DNA of 64,000 bases from Actinomadura barringtoniae (GCF_017573505.1 NZ_JAGEOJ010000001.1:496001-560000); one strand, 5' to 3'; numbered from the stretch's first letter, positions 9,210 to 19,803 are shown. Made by a program: numbers and translations. Notes: generated by a model not told the origin, from the sequence alone.

Positions 9210-12152
9210 TCACGCACATCTCGGCGTGCATTGGCGGCCCGCGTCTTCTAGCAGACGTTCAGCTCTGGCCACTGCGTGGTAGGCGCCGACATTTCCCAAT
9301 ATGGGAACGGCCATTTCAAGCACCTTGGCAGCCTCGGCCGATCGACCGGCGGCGATCTGGGCCGCGCCCAGGTCGAGCGAGACGGTCGCGCGGCCGCGTA
9401 TGTCACCTGTAAGGTCCATGAGGGTGCAGGCGGCCTCGGCGGTCCGGGCAGCCTCCTGGTAGACGCCAGAACACAAATGGATTTGGCTCCGGAGGCTCAG
9501 ACACCAAGCGAAATTGTTGTCGTTGCGCTGGCGGCCGATCAGCGTGGTCGCCTTGTCGCAGGCTTTAGTGGCGCCTTCCAGGTCACCGATGGCCAAAAGA
9601 CATCGGCCGTAGCGCATCAATATGTCATTTTCGACTTCTGGTGCGTTGAGTTCACTGGCGTGCCGGAGAGCATCTTCATAGCAGAGGCGGGCGCGTTCCG
9701 GCTGCCCGCCGGCAGAGAGAGCGTCGGCATGGCTGCGAGATGCCAATGCCATGAGGGCGGGCCGGTCGGTGGTCTGGGCGATGCGTACGGCCCGCTCGGC
9801 CGACTCCTCGTCGAAAACGCCCTGGAGTGAACGGGCGAAGGCAAGGCTGGCCAGGCTGTAAGCGAGCTCGACGGGCTGGTTCAGCTGCTCGAACGCGCCG
9901 GTACATCGGGCGAAAGCCGCAGTCGCCTCGTTGAGATCGTTGGTCAGAGCAAGGACGGCGCGCCCATACTCGACTCGCCACGCCACTGGTTCATCGCCTT
10001 CCTTCAGGGCGGCATCGTGGATCGTGGTGAGGGCGTGGCGCAAATGAGTGAAGCCCCCCACCGCGGCCAGGGCGGGGAAGGTAAGGCTCGCCAGCAGTGC
10101 AGCCGCACGATGGTCGCCCAGGCGGCAGGCCTGATCGATCGTTGCGAGCAGGAGTCGACGCTCGGTATGCACCCACGTGCCCAGATCCGCCATCGCGGGA
10201 GCGGCGGGAGCGTTCGACGCAAGCGTGAGCGTCCCCAACGACTCCTCCACAGGCGGAATCTCCAGAAACTGCGCAGCCTCCAAGTCCATTGGCCGGGCGA
10301 TCGCGATCAGCGTCTCAAGCAGCCTTCCGAGCGCCTCACGGTGGAGTCTTGGGTCCGCCACCTCCGCCAACTCCCGTGCATACAGCGCGATGAGGTCGTG
10401 GGGACGGTAGCGGGGTTCGCCGGTGGCTCCCGTGGTGGCCGGATCGATGAGGCCGGCCGCCGTCAGCCGTTCGATCAGAACCTGGCAGTCGGCGCGGTCG
10501 ACCAACGCGGCCAGTGTCCAGGACGTGAAGTCTCCGGCCGGAAGCATTCCCATGTGAAGAAAGGCACGCCTGGTCTCTTCGTCAAGGTTCTCGTAGCTGA
10601 GTTCAAGCCCCGTACGCACGGTGAGATCGGCCGAAGACAGCTCATCCAAGCGGTGTCGTTCGTCGTCCAACCGGTCTGCCAGCACCGCCAGCCCCAGTGC
10701 CGGTTGAGTCGTCAGCCGCGCGCCAAGGATCCGAACGGCCATCGGCAGACCGGCGCACAGCTCCGCGATCCGCTGGGCCGCCTGGGGCTCGGCGGAGACT
10801 CGATGGTCACCGATGATCAGGCGGAGCATGTCCACGGACTCCGCCGCATCCAACTGCTCAAGACGATGGTGGTGCGAACCGGGGAGGGCGCTCAGCGCCG
10901 AGCGGCTCGTGATGAGGACGGCGCACGACTCCGTGCCGGGCAGGAACGGCGTGATCTGCTCGATCCCCGAGGCGTCATCCAGGACCAGCAGAACCCGTTT
11001 GTCGGCCAGGCGAGCCCGCCATGCCGAGGCGCGTGTCTGCAGGTTGCCGGGCATGGCCCCCGTGGGGACTCCGCTGGCCATCAACAGGTCCCCGAGCAGA
11101 CCCGCGGGGTCGACCGCACCGGTGGGAGAACTGGCTTGGAGCTCGATGTACCACTGGCCGTCCGGATAGAGCGGCCGCAGGCTGTGCGCGACACGTCCCG
11201 CAAGGGCGGTCTTGCCTATGCCAGGCGGACCCCAGATCACCACAGGGCCGCCATCTTGGTGGGTGCTCAGGCGTTCGACGAGCCGGTCGTGGTCATGCGC
11301 GCGGCCGGTGAAGTCGCCGGGCACCTGCGGTAGCTGACAGAGCCCATGCCAAGAGCCGAGCTGTGGAATCGACGGCTCCGAGGCGGGTGACGTCAGGTCG
11401 GGGGTGCCCGCCAAGATCGCCTGATGGAGTTCTTGAAGCTCGCTTCCAGGTTCGATGCCGAGTTCGGTCGTGAGCTCTTGCCGTACGTCCTGGTAGACGG
11501 CGAGCGCGTCGGCCTGCCTTCCGGAGCCGTACAACGCCCTCATCAGCTGCGCCCACAGCCCCTCTCGCAGGGGATGCGCACGGGTGAGACGACGCAGTTC
11601 ACCCACGATCTCGCTGTATCGGCCGAGCATCAGGTCCAGGTCGATCCGTCTGCTCAGCGCCGCGAACTTGAGCTCCTGGAGCCGTTCTGCCTCGCCAATC
11701 CGCAGTGACTCTGACGGGATGTCGGCAAGCGCGGGCCCGCGCCACAGGCCGAGCGCGGCCGACAGATGCGTATGCTCCGCGGCGGGTTGCTCATCCTTGC
11801 GTGCCTGTTCGGCGTCGGCGAGCAGCGCCTGAAAGCGATCGAGGTCCAATTCGCCGGGCTCGACCTGGATCACATAGCCGGACTCCTGTGTACGGATGAC
11901 GTCATGCTCTCCGAACGCCCGCCGCAACCGCAGCACGAGCGAGTGCAGAACCGTCCGAGCGGATCTGGGCGGTTCCTCCCAGATGCAGTCGACCAGTGTC
12001 TCAAGGGAGACGGGCTGGTTCGCGTGCAGCAAGAGGGCGGCGACCACGGCCCGGGCCTTTCCCGCCGCGATCGTGACCGGGCGGCCGTCGAGCCGGATCT
12101 CCAGCGCGCCGAGGAGCCCGAACGAACGTGAATCACCATCTCCGTACGCCAT
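9210..12152 (-). CDS. AfsR/SARP-family transcriptional regulator with NB-ARC and TPR
   Basis: 980 residues from the ATG at 12152 (GGAGGTG upstream; a further in-frame start at 12278 looks unused). Order: OmpR-like winged helix of the SARP type (about 10-95), bacterial transcriptional activator domain (about 100-250), an NTPase with P-loop GPPGIGKT (308-315) and sensor LLVLDDASG, then TPR-like helices to the C-terminus. Such proteins switch on antibiotic clusters in actinomycetes. It is the only large pathway-type activator inside the island, so it is a natural candidate for controlling the polyketide/peptide core 17 kb away, but no binding repeats were identified. Its C-terminal region is partly duplicated at 50926-51260. 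Confidence 0.9.
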   Translation of the reverse strand: MAYGDGDSRSFGLLGALEIRLDGRPVTIAAGKARAVVAALLLHANQPVSLETLVDCIWEEPPRSARTVLHSLVLRLRRAFGEHDVIRTQESGYVIQVEPGELDLDRFQALLADAEQARKDEQPAAEHTHLSAALGLWRGPALADIPSESLRIGEAERLQELKFAALSRRIDLDLMLGRYSEIVGELRRLTRAHPLREGLWAQLMRALYGSGRQADALAVYQDVRQELTTELGIEPGSELQELHQAILAGTPDLTSPASEPSIPQLGSWHGLCQLPQVPGDFTGRAHDHDRLVERLSTHQDGGPVVIWGPPGIGKTALAGRVAHSLRPLYPDGQWYIELQASSPTGAVDPAGLLGDLLMASGVPTGAMPGNLQTRASAWRARLADKRVLLVLDDASGIEQITPFLPGTESCAVLITSRSALSALPGSHHHRLEQLDAAESVDMLRLIIGDHRVSAEPQAAQRIAELCAGLPMAVRILGARLTTQPALGLAVLADRLDDERHRLDELSSADLTVRTGLELSYENLDEETRRAFLHMGMLPAGDFTSWTLAALVDRADCQVLIERLTAAGLIDPATTGATGEPRYRPHDLIALYARELAEVADPRLHREALGRLLETLIAIARPMDLEAAQFLEIPPVEESLGTLTLASNAPAAPAMADLGTWVHTERRLLLATIDQACRLGDHRAAALLASLTFPALAAVGGFTHLRHALTTIHDAALKEGDEPVAWRVEYGRAVLALTNDLNEATAAFARCTGAFEQLNQPVELAYSLASLAFARSLQGVFDEESAERAVRIAQTTDRPALMALASRSHADALSAGGQPERARLCYEDALRHASELNAPEVENDILMRYGRCLLAIGDLEGATKACDKATTLIGRQRNDNNFAWCLSLRSQIHLCSGVYQEAARTAEAACTLMDLTGDIRGRATVSLDLGAAQIAAGRSAEAAKVLEMAVPILGNVGAYHAVARAERLLEDAGRQCTPRCA

Positions 12153-12495
12153 CCGCGCCCCACCTCCACCATGACAGGACCCATTCGGTGCCCTCGGCCG
12201 GCGTTTCGCCTTCATCCTCCGCATCGGGCGTCCGCGGCAGCCATATGCCGATCGGCACATCACCACACCCCGTGCCAACTCGCTCCGTGGCGTCCGGCAC
12301 CCGCAGGTCGAGACGCCGCGTCAGGCGCGCTCGGCGTTCATGATCGGCCTTTCCCGACAAATCAATACAATACAGGTGTGCATTGGAACAACAACCTCCC
12401 TTTCAGATCCCGATCGACTCGGGCGCGGACTCGACCGGGCAAGTGGCTACCGATGTGCAGGACGTGGTGTTACCAGCGGGTGTCATTGCTCTCAT

Positions 12496-12534
12496 GGGTA
12501 CTCGTGCCGCCCGCGCGGGGCAGCACGAGTACCC
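12496..12534. repeat. 12-base inverted repeat
   Basis: GGGTACTCGTGC is repeated in perfect inverted form as GCACGAGTACCC with 15 GC-rich bases between. It could be a terminator stem or an operator; there is no T tract on either side. Confidence 0.4.
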
Positions 12535-12778
12535 AAGACCTGACCCGGCGGCCGGTCACGGCGCTCTTGGCCGCGCCGTCGGCACAACGGTCCTGACTGG
12601 CGGCGCGGCCTCGGTGTACGTCGGCTTCCAGGCGGCCGTGGACGGCGACTACTCGGTTCTGACACCACACGACAGGCAGATCTGGCGAACTCTGGCCCCA
12701 CGCCCGGACGCTGCAGAGAGAAGAGGGTCTCTGGATCGCGCCCAATGAGCCCCTTTCAATGGTGGGAGGCTCGCGGGT

Positions 12779-12858
12779 CTAAAGCACGTGGATGGCCTTG
12801 GCGAGGCAGCCCCGGCGCGGCGCGGGCAACACCGTAGCTTGCGGAGGAACGGTACGAC
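12779..12858 (-). pseudogene. IS5-type transposase C-terminal fragment
   Basis: On the minus strand FLRKLRCCPRRAG and, after one frameshift, CLAKAIHVL-stop reproduce the C-terminal end typical of IS5-group DDE transposases. The intact copy at 23098 has a related RKARCSPSRL motif. Everything upstream is gone. Confidence 0.6.
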
Positions 12859-13565
12859 CCGGGAAGCGGGAGCGGGGCCTCGTGGAGTGGCATGTCCGAG
12901 CATGGACGTCCGGATGAGCACGACACAGCGGGGACCGGTTCACCAAATGGCTCCTATCCAGGAAGCGCGGCAACCCGCCGACGACCTGCGGTGAGCCTGC
13001 CTCGTCCTCCGCTCCGTCCGCTCGTCTGGAGGGCCAACGCTGCCAGCAACGCACCCATCTCCCGCGTCGTCATCGGCAATCTGGACAACCACGAGGACCT
13101 GCACATCGCCGCCGTCGTCGGCACCAGCGACCAGGTGCCGGACACCTCGTCGGTCTCGACCACGCAGGTCGGCTACCGTGCTCTGCTACCTGGACGCGCT
13201 CCCCCGGCGACGTCCGTCGGATCGGTGTCGAGGGCACTGGGGCCCACCACCTGATCCAAAACGACAGCAATCCGCAGAGCATCCACGGCACCCAGTTCGC
13301 CTCCTGGGCCTCACCGCGGGACGGGCCGTGATGCTGGGAGCGGAATCAACCCAGTCCAGCTGATCTGGATCGAGGGTCTCATCGAACGTCACCTCGCGCC
13401 CGAGCGTGGCCCTGATCGCGCGCCGGTCACACACGGGCCGAATGCCTGTGATGATGTTTCTACTCTGGCGGCCGGGGTGTTCGCAGGGCCTATGTACCAA
13501 ACAGCAATTTCTTCTGGCGTCGTACAGACGATGTTCGTGCCGTCCGGGAGGAGGAGGTGAGATGC

Positions 13566-15380
13566 CTACGCAGGCGTGCCCTCGTTGATCCAGCGTGCGA
13601 AGAACTCGACCTTCTCCTCGGGCCAGGCGCCGTCACACGGCATGCTCCCCTGCCGAAGGCGTGCGAGGATGGCGTCGGCATGGTGGACCACGTCGTCGTA
13701 TGACCACAGGTCGAAGACGAAGGCCATGGAGCGGCGGTCCATGGCACGGAACAGCGGTTTGACATGCGAGTCAAAGCTGATCGCCTGCCCGGGCGCAGGA
13801 AGCTCCACGGGCGGCCGTTCATCAAACCCGGGTTCCAGGGCGGACACTCGGGTTCCCGGGGCGGCATCGCAGACCCACCACCATTTGGGCACGGGCATGC
13901 GAGCGGGCGGTCGCGCGCCGGGTTGGGAGTTCTCGACGGCGATGCGGGAACCCCACTCGATGTAGGCGACGAACGCCGCGCTGAACTCAGGGTCGGTGGG
14001 AAGCCCGGCATCAGCCGCCGACCTGATGATCAGTTGAGCCCAGCGCGCACGTTGCTCCTCAGTCAGCGCCTTGCCCTGATGCTGGCTCACCATCCGTTCG
14101 TAGCCACCGTATTGCCCGGTGTAACTCTTGGGGCCACCGAAGGTCTCGGCCAGCCAGGCGGCGACACGTTCGGGATGGTCCGGTTCCATGCTCCCGAAAA
14201 GAGGCGCGAGAAGCGGATCCTCCGGTACATACCGCTCGTAGAAGATGCGAGTCATCCGGGTCAGTGAGGGAAGCCCGCCCACCCATTCGAACAGGGTGGG
14301 TGTTCTGTCGGGATCAGGTTCGGGGTCTCGGAAGTTCACGTACCAATGCATCCCGCTGCAGAACGGTTTGTTCTGGGAATGCCCGCACCGGCAAAGACTG
14401 TAGTGCTCGGGAGAGGCACCCTTATTCTGGGGTTCGAGATCCTCTTGGGGACCGGTGAGGGGAATGGCCCCGATCACGCGGTAGGGACCGTCCTTCGAGA
14501 CCTCGATGGACGCCGGCCGGTCCTGGGCGGGTGCTGCTTCGCCACCGATCGCATACCCCAGGGCGCCTGAGGGACAGTTCCTGACCGCACGAACGATCTC
14601 GTCCATCCGGCCGCCGCTCGGAGCCACGAACGGCTCGTCGTGCGCCCGGAATACATTCGACAGCCGGTCCGTGCACAAGCCCGAGTGCGCGCAGGTTCCA
14701 CGGTTGTCGAAGACAGTGATCTGCTGGCCGGGGTAGGTGTCGAGCCGATCAGGAACCCGCCCGGGATCCTTACCATCGACGAAACCGACCTTGGCATGGC
14801 TGCCATCGCAGAACGGCTTGTTCTTCGATTCCCCGCAGCGGCAGAGCGCCATCTGTGGCCGAACCGGGAGCGGCCGTCCAAGGTGATCGAGGAGCCGCTC
14901 GGCATTGGTCACCAGGTACGGGCCGTTCGGCGCGATCTGGATCCGGCATGGCATACCGGCCTGGAGGCGCGCCAGTTCCTCGATCCTGGCGGCGGCATCG
15001 CCCGGACCATCAGCAGGGGCGATGAGGCAGGAGAGCTCCTGCAGTGCCGCCGCGACCTCGTACAACTCGACCGGCGCGCCCGGATCCGTCAGTAGCGCGG
15101 TCACATCTTTGGTCAGCGACCACAACTCGTCCGCGAACACCCCCTCGGCCGACACCGACGGCTCGATCACGTCGGTCGGCACCTCGGACTCGAGAAGGTC
15201 GGACAACGGCCGGATTACAGAGTCGGCCAGGCACCTGTCCACATTCGACGATGGTTTGGCGCCAATGTCTCCTTCTCCCCGGGAGTCCTCCAACCGCCCT
15301 AGCAGCGAACTCGCTCGAATCAGGAGCGCGGTCAGTTGCTCCACACGACCAGCACAAGAGGTGCGCGAATTCATTGCCAT
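13566..15380 (-). CDS. CDGSH iron-sulfur / ferredoxin-like / truncated-globin fusion protein
   Basis: About 604 residues (ATG at 15380; 15374 is equally possible). Visible modules in order: an N-terminal helical region; a CDGSH iron-sulfur motif LCRCGESKNKPFCDGSH; a divergent monocluster 4Fe-4S domain (CAHSGLCTD ... CPSGAL); a second CDGSH motif with the altered ligand box CSGMH; a group-II-like truncated globin domain (IFYERYVPEDPLLAPLFG ... FVAYIEWGSRIA); and a short C-terminal domain (HVKPLFRAMD ... GSMPCDGAWP). Metal-rich fusions of this sort are thought to be redox or gas-responsive, but no reaction can be assigned. It stands alone, transcribed away from the AfsR-type gene's promoter side. 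Confidence 0.82.
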   Translation of the reverse strand: MAMNSRTSCAGRVEQLTALLIRASSLLGRLEDSRGEGDIGAKPSSNVDRCLADSVIRPLSDLLESEVPTDVIEPSVSAEGVFADELWSLTKDVTALLTDPGAPVELYEVAAALQELSCLIAPADGPGDAAARIEELARLQAGMPCRIQIAPNGPYLVTNAERLLDHLGRPLPVRPQMALCRCGESKNKPFCDGSHAKVGFVDGKDPGRVPDRLDTYPGQQITVFDNRGTCAHSGLCTDRLSNVFRAHDEPFVAPSGGRMDEIVRAVRNCPSGALGYAIGGEAAPAQDRPASIEVSKDGPYRVIGAIPLTGPQEDLEPQNKGASPEHYSLCRCGHSQNKPFCSGMHWYVNFRDPEPDPDRTPTLFEWVGGLPSLTRMTRIFYERYVPEDPLLAPLFGSMEPDHPERVAAWLAETFGGPKSYTGQYGGYERMVSQHQGKALTEEQRARWAQLIIRSAADAGLPTDPEFSAAFVAYIEWGSRIAVENSQPGARPPARMPVPKWWWVCDAAPGTRVSALEPGFDERPPVELPAPGQAISFDSHVKPLFRAMDRRSMAFVFDLWSYDDVVHHADAILARLRQGSMPCDGAWPEEKVEFFARWINEGTPA

Positions 15381-15689
15381 CCTCAGCTCGGGTTCGTCAG
15401 AAGGATGGCAATGGAGGCTGGCGGGGAACTGGCGCGACGCTAGCGTTCGTATACGGGCCGGCAAAGACGGGCCGCTAGTCCCGTTTTCCGCACGTGTGGA
15501 TCTTTAGGGGTCGTGCGGTGCGTCGGGTTGGTCTTGGGCCGGTAGGGCGGCAGCGTGCTGGGGTGTGGGACAGTATGCGCGGTTCGGGGTGCCGTCGGAG
15601 GAGAAGCTGCTGGGGGCGTTGCCGGCGGTGGCGGGTTTGTGTTCCCTGTTGAGATCTTCTAGGCCTCGCCGCTCAGCAGATCACGCCGT

Positions 15690-15954
15690 CGGCGGCGCCC
15701 GGTTTCCGTCGCGGACAGAGGTCGCCGCGGCGTATGCCACCGTGACAGGCAGCGACGTTGTGCAACTGCCGTTCTACTATGCCTTCGCATGGTGGCGGAT
15801 GGCTTGCATCTTGCATGGTGTCGCGGCTCGCTGCCAGGGTGGCACCGCCGGCGGTGAGAATGGCGACCCAGATTCGATGAAGCGCAAAGCGCATGGTGCG
15901 GCCGAGAGCACACGACGAGCACTGTCGGACACAGGCTTGATCATCGCCGCCTGA
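15690..15954 (+). pseudogene. Aminoglycoside-phosphotransferase-family C-terminal fragment
   Basis: The reading RTEVAAAYATVTGSDV, then FYYAFAWWRMACILHGVAAR matches the C-terminal helices of the APH-like kinase family found with acyl-CoA dehydrogenases. No kinase motifs (HGD, DFD) lie upstream, so only the tail remains. Confidence 0.55.
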
Positions 15955-16504
15955 GGCCTTGCACCTGCTCGAAGAGACCTGCACTTGCAGCCTGTGACCA
16001 GCCGCGAAGAGATACCTGCTCGGGCTCGATTCCACGCTGATCGACTGCGGTGACTCGGGCTCGACCGGGCCAGGGCGTTCGGGTGGGAAGCGAAGCCGGA
16101 CCACTCCGTCGCAGATTCCCCCTCGAAGCGCCGTCTGGTGCGACGTCGGCTAGCCGCGCGGTGAAGCCCGCGCGCCGCGTCGGGGGGCGGTGCTTGACCA
16201 CCCTTCATGTGAACGGCCGCTTCCGTCGAGCCAGAACGAGCGAACACCGCTGCTCCGACGGGCAACGCCCAGCAAAGGAGCCAGTGGGGCCAGCTTGTCG
16301 GTCATGAACGGGCGGCGGCTGTAAGGCTCAGCAGCCGGCTTCAGGGTCAAGAGTGGTAGGCCCACTGGCGCAGCTTGGCTGCCAGATGACCGAGGAGTCC
16401 GTCGGCCAGGTGGTCACCCGGCTGCGCAGGGGCTCATGGAGCGGACGGCCCCCTCGAATGCCGGAGCCTTCCGGACGCGCAACATGATCATCGGCAGACG
16501 GTTC
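15955..16504. other. 550 bases, no supported gene
   Basis: No recognised motif or convincing start site in any frame; lies between the kinase fragment and the decarboxylase stop codon. Confidence 0.45.
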
Positions 16505-17980
16505 CTAGCGCGGTATGGCGGCGCGGGCCTCGCCTAGCGCAGCCACTACGGCTTCGATGTCCTTGGCGCGCGTACGGTAACTCGTCACGCAGAGCCGGAT
16601 CGCGGGACGGCCGTCGAGCCGCACCAGACTGACCCAAGCATTTCCGCTGCGGATAACGTAGCCGACCACTGCGGAATGCCACTGCTCGCAACGCTCCCGG
16701 CCTAGCTCTTCTGCCTCGGCGTCGGCCACACATACCACCGGAAGCAGCGTGTCGTTGATACGACGCCAGCCGTCCTCGGCAAGCCGACGAGCAAGCAGAA
16801 CTCCCAGCTCAGTATCACGCTCCATCTGCTTCGCATAAGCCTCCCGGCCCGCCGCGGCCAGCGCTAGAAACACCTTCAGCCCCGCGAAGCGGCGGGACCA
16901 CTGCACGCTCATGAGGTACGGGTCCTGGACCACGTCACTGTCCGCGGGCATGTACGAAGTGCTCACCCGGAAGCTGTCCGCCAAGCCCTCTGGGTGCCGG
17001 GTGAGGAACATACCCGCGCCCATCGGGGCGGACAGCCACTTGTGCGCGTCGATGGTCACGCTGTCGGCGCGCTCTACTCCGGCGAGCAGCGGGCGTAGCC
17101 GGTCGGACAGCACCACCGCGCCGCCCCAGGCCGCGTCGACGTGGAAATGCAACCCCCACGACCGAGCGAGGTCCGCCAGTTCCGGCAGTGGGTCTATGGC
17201 GCCGCCGCCCGTGGTCCCTGCGGTAGCGACCAGCAGAAACGGTACCCGGCCCGCGCTGACGTCCCGGTCGTGCAGCGCGCGCAGGCGCTCGAGATCGAGT
17301 TGGCCTGCGGCGTCGACCGGGACGAGCCGCACGGCATGCCGACCGAGTCCGGTCAGGTGCGCGATCTTCAACCAAGCGAGATGGCTCTCGGCTGACGCGT
17401 AGAGCACCGGCTGCCCTGCCAGGCCCGTGAGGCCCCTGTCCGAGTACTCGGCGAAGCGCCGGGTAAGAGCAACGACGACGGCCGTCAGATTGGCCTCAGC
17501 ACCACCGACGGTGAAGCTCCCGTCCGTGTGGGTCGGCAGTCCCAGGCGGGCGGCGACAAAGCGCAGCACGTGCCGCTCCATCTCAACGGCGGCCGGAGCG
17601 TGGTTGTAGGCGGCCAGCTGCGGATTGACGCCGGCGGCGATGAGCTCGCCGGCAACTCCCCACCATGTGGGCGTGGGAACGAAGAGACCGAGGTAGCGCG
17701 GGTGCGTGGGGTGTACCCCCCAGCGCCGCAGAGCAGCCGCCACCTCGGGCAGTACCTCACCTGCCGGTCGTGGTGCGTCGAAGTCGAAGCCAGCTAGCCA
17801 CTCGCGAATCTGATCGGTGCCTGGGACGTCGGGGGCCACCGGGCCGTCGATCACTGCCGCCGCGTGGTGTGTGACGAGCTCGACGGCCTCTGCGAGCAAC
17901 CGGGCCCCCTCCTCGGTGCCGACGTCCAACGGGCCCGGCCCGTGCAAATTCCGGAGAGCCTCCGTAGCGATCTCAGCCAT
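16505..17980 (-). CDS. PLP-dependent amino-acid decarboxylase (group II)
   Basis: 491 residues, usual for group II decarboxylases (aromatic-L-amino-acid, glutamate and related). The pyridoxal-phosphate lysine lies in IDAHKWLSAPMG; the preceding HVDAAWGGA holds the Asp that contacts the cofactor nitrogen; an ATAGTTGGGAIDP stretch lies before it. It would turn an amino acid into its amine and CO2 in the cytoplasm. Substrate cannot be told. It stands alone, convergent with nothing nearby, and its amine product could feed a secondary metabolite, which is speculation. Confidence 0.9.
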   Translation of the reverse strand: MAEIATEALRNLHGPGPLDVGTEEGARLLAEAVELVTHHAAAVIDGPVAPDVPGTDQIREWLAGFDFDAPRPAGEVLPEVAAALRRWGVHPTHPRYLGLFVPTPTWWGVAGELIAAGVNPQLAAYNHAPAAVEMERHVLRFVAARLGLPTHTDGSFTVGGAEANLTAVVVALTRRFAEYSDRGLTGLAGQPVLYASAESHLAWLKIAHLTGLGRHAVRLVPVDAAGQLDLERLRALHDRDVSAGRVPFLLVATAGTTGGGAIDPLPELADLARSWGLHFHVDAAWGGAVVLSDRLRPLLAGVERADSVTIDAHKWLSAPMGAGMFLTRHPEGLADSFRVSTSYMPADSDVVQDPYLMSVQWSRRFAGLKVFLALAAAGREAYAKQMERDTELGVLLARRLAEDGWRRINDTLLPVVCVADAEAEELGRERCEQWHSAVVGYVIRSGNAWVSLVRLDGRPAIRLCVTSYRTRAKDIEAVVAALGEARAAIPR

Positions 17981-18146
17981 GCCGCCTACCCTCGGCGAGC
18001 TGCATCCCCGCCTCCAGAGCCAAAGAGGAAGCGTCTTGCTGGACCAATGAGGCCATCCGTGCCACTTGGCCGGACAGTCTGATTCCTGACGTGCGGATCA
18101 GGAAGATCACCGGATAGACGGCGTCCAGTGGCAGGTTCTGCCAGTG

Positions 18147-18797
18147 CTAGTGAACCAGGCCGCTCTTCCATGCCCACGCCGCGATGCCTACGCGGTTGCG
18201 GGCGCCGACCTTACGCTGGATGGCCGCGACGTGATTCTTGACGGTGCCGGGCGAGATGAACAACTGCTCGGCGATCTCGGCGTTGGTGTGACCACCGGCG
18301 ACCAGTCGCGCGATGTCTGTTTCACGCTCGGAGAGATGCCTGTTCGGCAGCACGGATTCCCTCTCAGTGAGATCTCGCAGCAGGCGCACGGTGATCTGGG
18401 GGCTGATGAGCGTGTCCCCGGACATGGCCGCTCGCACTGCCTCCACCAGCAGGGACGGGCTTGACCGCTTCAGCAGGAACCCGGTGGCGCCGTTCTGCAG
18501 CGCGGTGTGCACGTACTCGTCCAGGTCGAAGGTCGTGACGACCACCACCCTGATCGGAGCGGTGGCCTCCGGCCCCGCCAGCGCCCGGGTGACCGCAAGG
18601 CCGTCCGCGCCGGGCATCCGGATGTCGGCCAGCACCACATCAGGTCGCAGCAGCCGCGCCTGTTCGATCGCGGACGTCCCGTCAGCGGCCTCGGCGACCA
18701 CGGTCATGTCCGGCTGAGCGTCCAGGATGATCCGGAACGCACCCCGGATGGGTTCCTGATCGTCGGCGATCAAAATACGAATGGCCATGCGGGGCAT
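18147..18797 (-). CDS. NarL/LuxR-family response regulator
   Basis: 216 residues: a receiver domain with DD near residue 13, phospho-acceptor Asp in DVVLADIRMPG and Lys in FLLKRSSPS, then a LuxR helix-turn-helix (LSERETDIARLVAGGHTNAEIAEQLF). It starts four bases after the histidine kinase stop, so the two form a two-component pair. A second start at 18788 is possible. Confidence 0.93.
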   Translation of the reverse strand: MPRMAIRILIADDQEPIRGAFRIILDAQPDMTVVAEAADGTSAIEQARLLRPDVVLADIRMPGADGLAVTRALAGPEATAPIRVVVVTTFDLDEYVHTALQNGATGFLLKRSSPSLLVEAVRAAMSGDTLISPQITVRLLRDLTERESVLPNRHLSERETDIARLVAGGHTNAEIAEQLFISPGTVKNHVAAIQRKVGARNRVGIAAWAWKSGLVH

Positions 18798-18801
18798 GCT
18801 C

Positions 18802-19803
18802 TCATCGCCCGTTCAACGGCAGGACCGCCACGACCCGCCAACCTCGAGGCTGCACGGGGCCCGCGTCCAGTGAACCGCCCAGGATCGCGACCCGTTCCTG
18901 CAGGCCGGGTAGCCCGAGGCCGCCTCGCCTGCCCAGCGCGCCCTTCGCGCCGCCACGCCCGTCGTCGACGACACTGACCTCCAGGGAGCGGCCGTCCACG
19001 CGCGCGACGCTGATCGTGACCCGGCTCGCGTCCGCGGCGTGCCTGCGCACATTCGTCAGGGCCTCCACGACCACGCGGTACGCGGTCGCTCCCACCTCGC
19101 GCGGCGCATCCAGATCCGGAACGAGGTCGAGATCGACCTGCGCGTTTCCGGACGCGCCGAACCGCTCGACGAGATCGGGCAGCTCGTTGAGCGATGGCAG
19201 CGCCACCGCAGGTGCCGTGTGGAGCATCCGTAGCGTGCGGTCCATGGATTCCAGCGCTCGCTGCGCGGACTGCTCGATGATCTGGAGCGCCCCCGCCGAG
19301 GCCGTTGCCGCCTCGCGTTCGGCATGGATCTGGCCTGCCTGGGCTTGGGCAAGGATCTCGCTTACGTCATGTGCCACGAAGTCGTGCAGGTCTCGCGCCA
19401 ACTCCAGCCTCTGTTCCCGCCGTGTCTCCGCGACCGCCCTGTCGCGCCGCTCGTCCAGCATTCGCAAGTAGAGGCCGACCACGACGGCCAGCGCGGTCAG
19501 GAACGACCACGCTCCGAACGCGGCGAGCAGCGTCCCGTCCGGATTTCCGTAACGCAGGAGCAGCGAGGGCGCCGCGAAGCCCGCCAGGCATGCGGCGATG
19601 GCCGACCGATGAGAGTTGCCCGGGTACCGTACGGTCAGCAACGTCAGCGTTCCCAGCACCGCCGCCTCGACCAGTGTCAACGTGCCCTCGGCGCTGGAAC
19701 CCTCCTTGTAGAAGTGTCCGGACGCCCACACCGCCGCCGTCGCGGTCAGCGACACCCCACCGGCCACCGCTGTGAGGATCGGGATCGTGGCCCTGCTGTT
19801 CAC
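18802..19803 (-). CDS. Sensor histidine kinase (HisKA_3 type)
   Basis: 333 residues from a GTG at 19803. About four or five membrane segments form the N-terminal half; then the dimerisation/phospho-acceptor helix with His in ARDLHDFVAHDVSEI, and a HATPase domain with N box VEALTNVRRHA and DDGRGG. Cytoplasmic kinase that would phosphorylate the adjacent response regulator. Stimulus unknown; the membrane protein encoded divergently at 19933 could be a target. Confidence 0.92.
   Translation of the reverse strand: MNSRATIPILTAVAGGVSLTATAAVWASGHFYKEGSSAEGTLTLVEAAVLGTLTLLTVRYPGNSHRSAIAACLAGFAAPSLLLRYGNPDGTLLAAFGAWSFLTALAVVVGLYLRMLDERRDRAVAETRREQRLELARDLHDFVAHDVSEILAQAQAGQIHAEREAATASAGALQIIEQSAQRALESMDRTLRMLHTAPAVALPSLNELPDLVERFGASGNAQVDLDLVPDLDAPREVGATAYRVVVEALTNVRRHAADASRVTISVARVDGRSLEVSVVDDGRGGAKGALGRRGGLGLPGLQERVAILGGSLDAGPVQPRGWRVVAVLPLNGR

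Larger units (their letters stand above)
12153..13565. other. 1.4 kb without an intact gene
   Basis: Contains a hairpin at 12496 and an IS5 transposase tail at 12779. Other open frames are short, overlap each other on both strands and have no family signature. The stretch looks like decayed DNA. Confidence 0.5.

Noticed and set aside
12750..13500. Secreted protein with GNLDNHEDLHIAAVVG
   Set aside because: Frames break repeatedly, no start or family match; not enough to support a gene.
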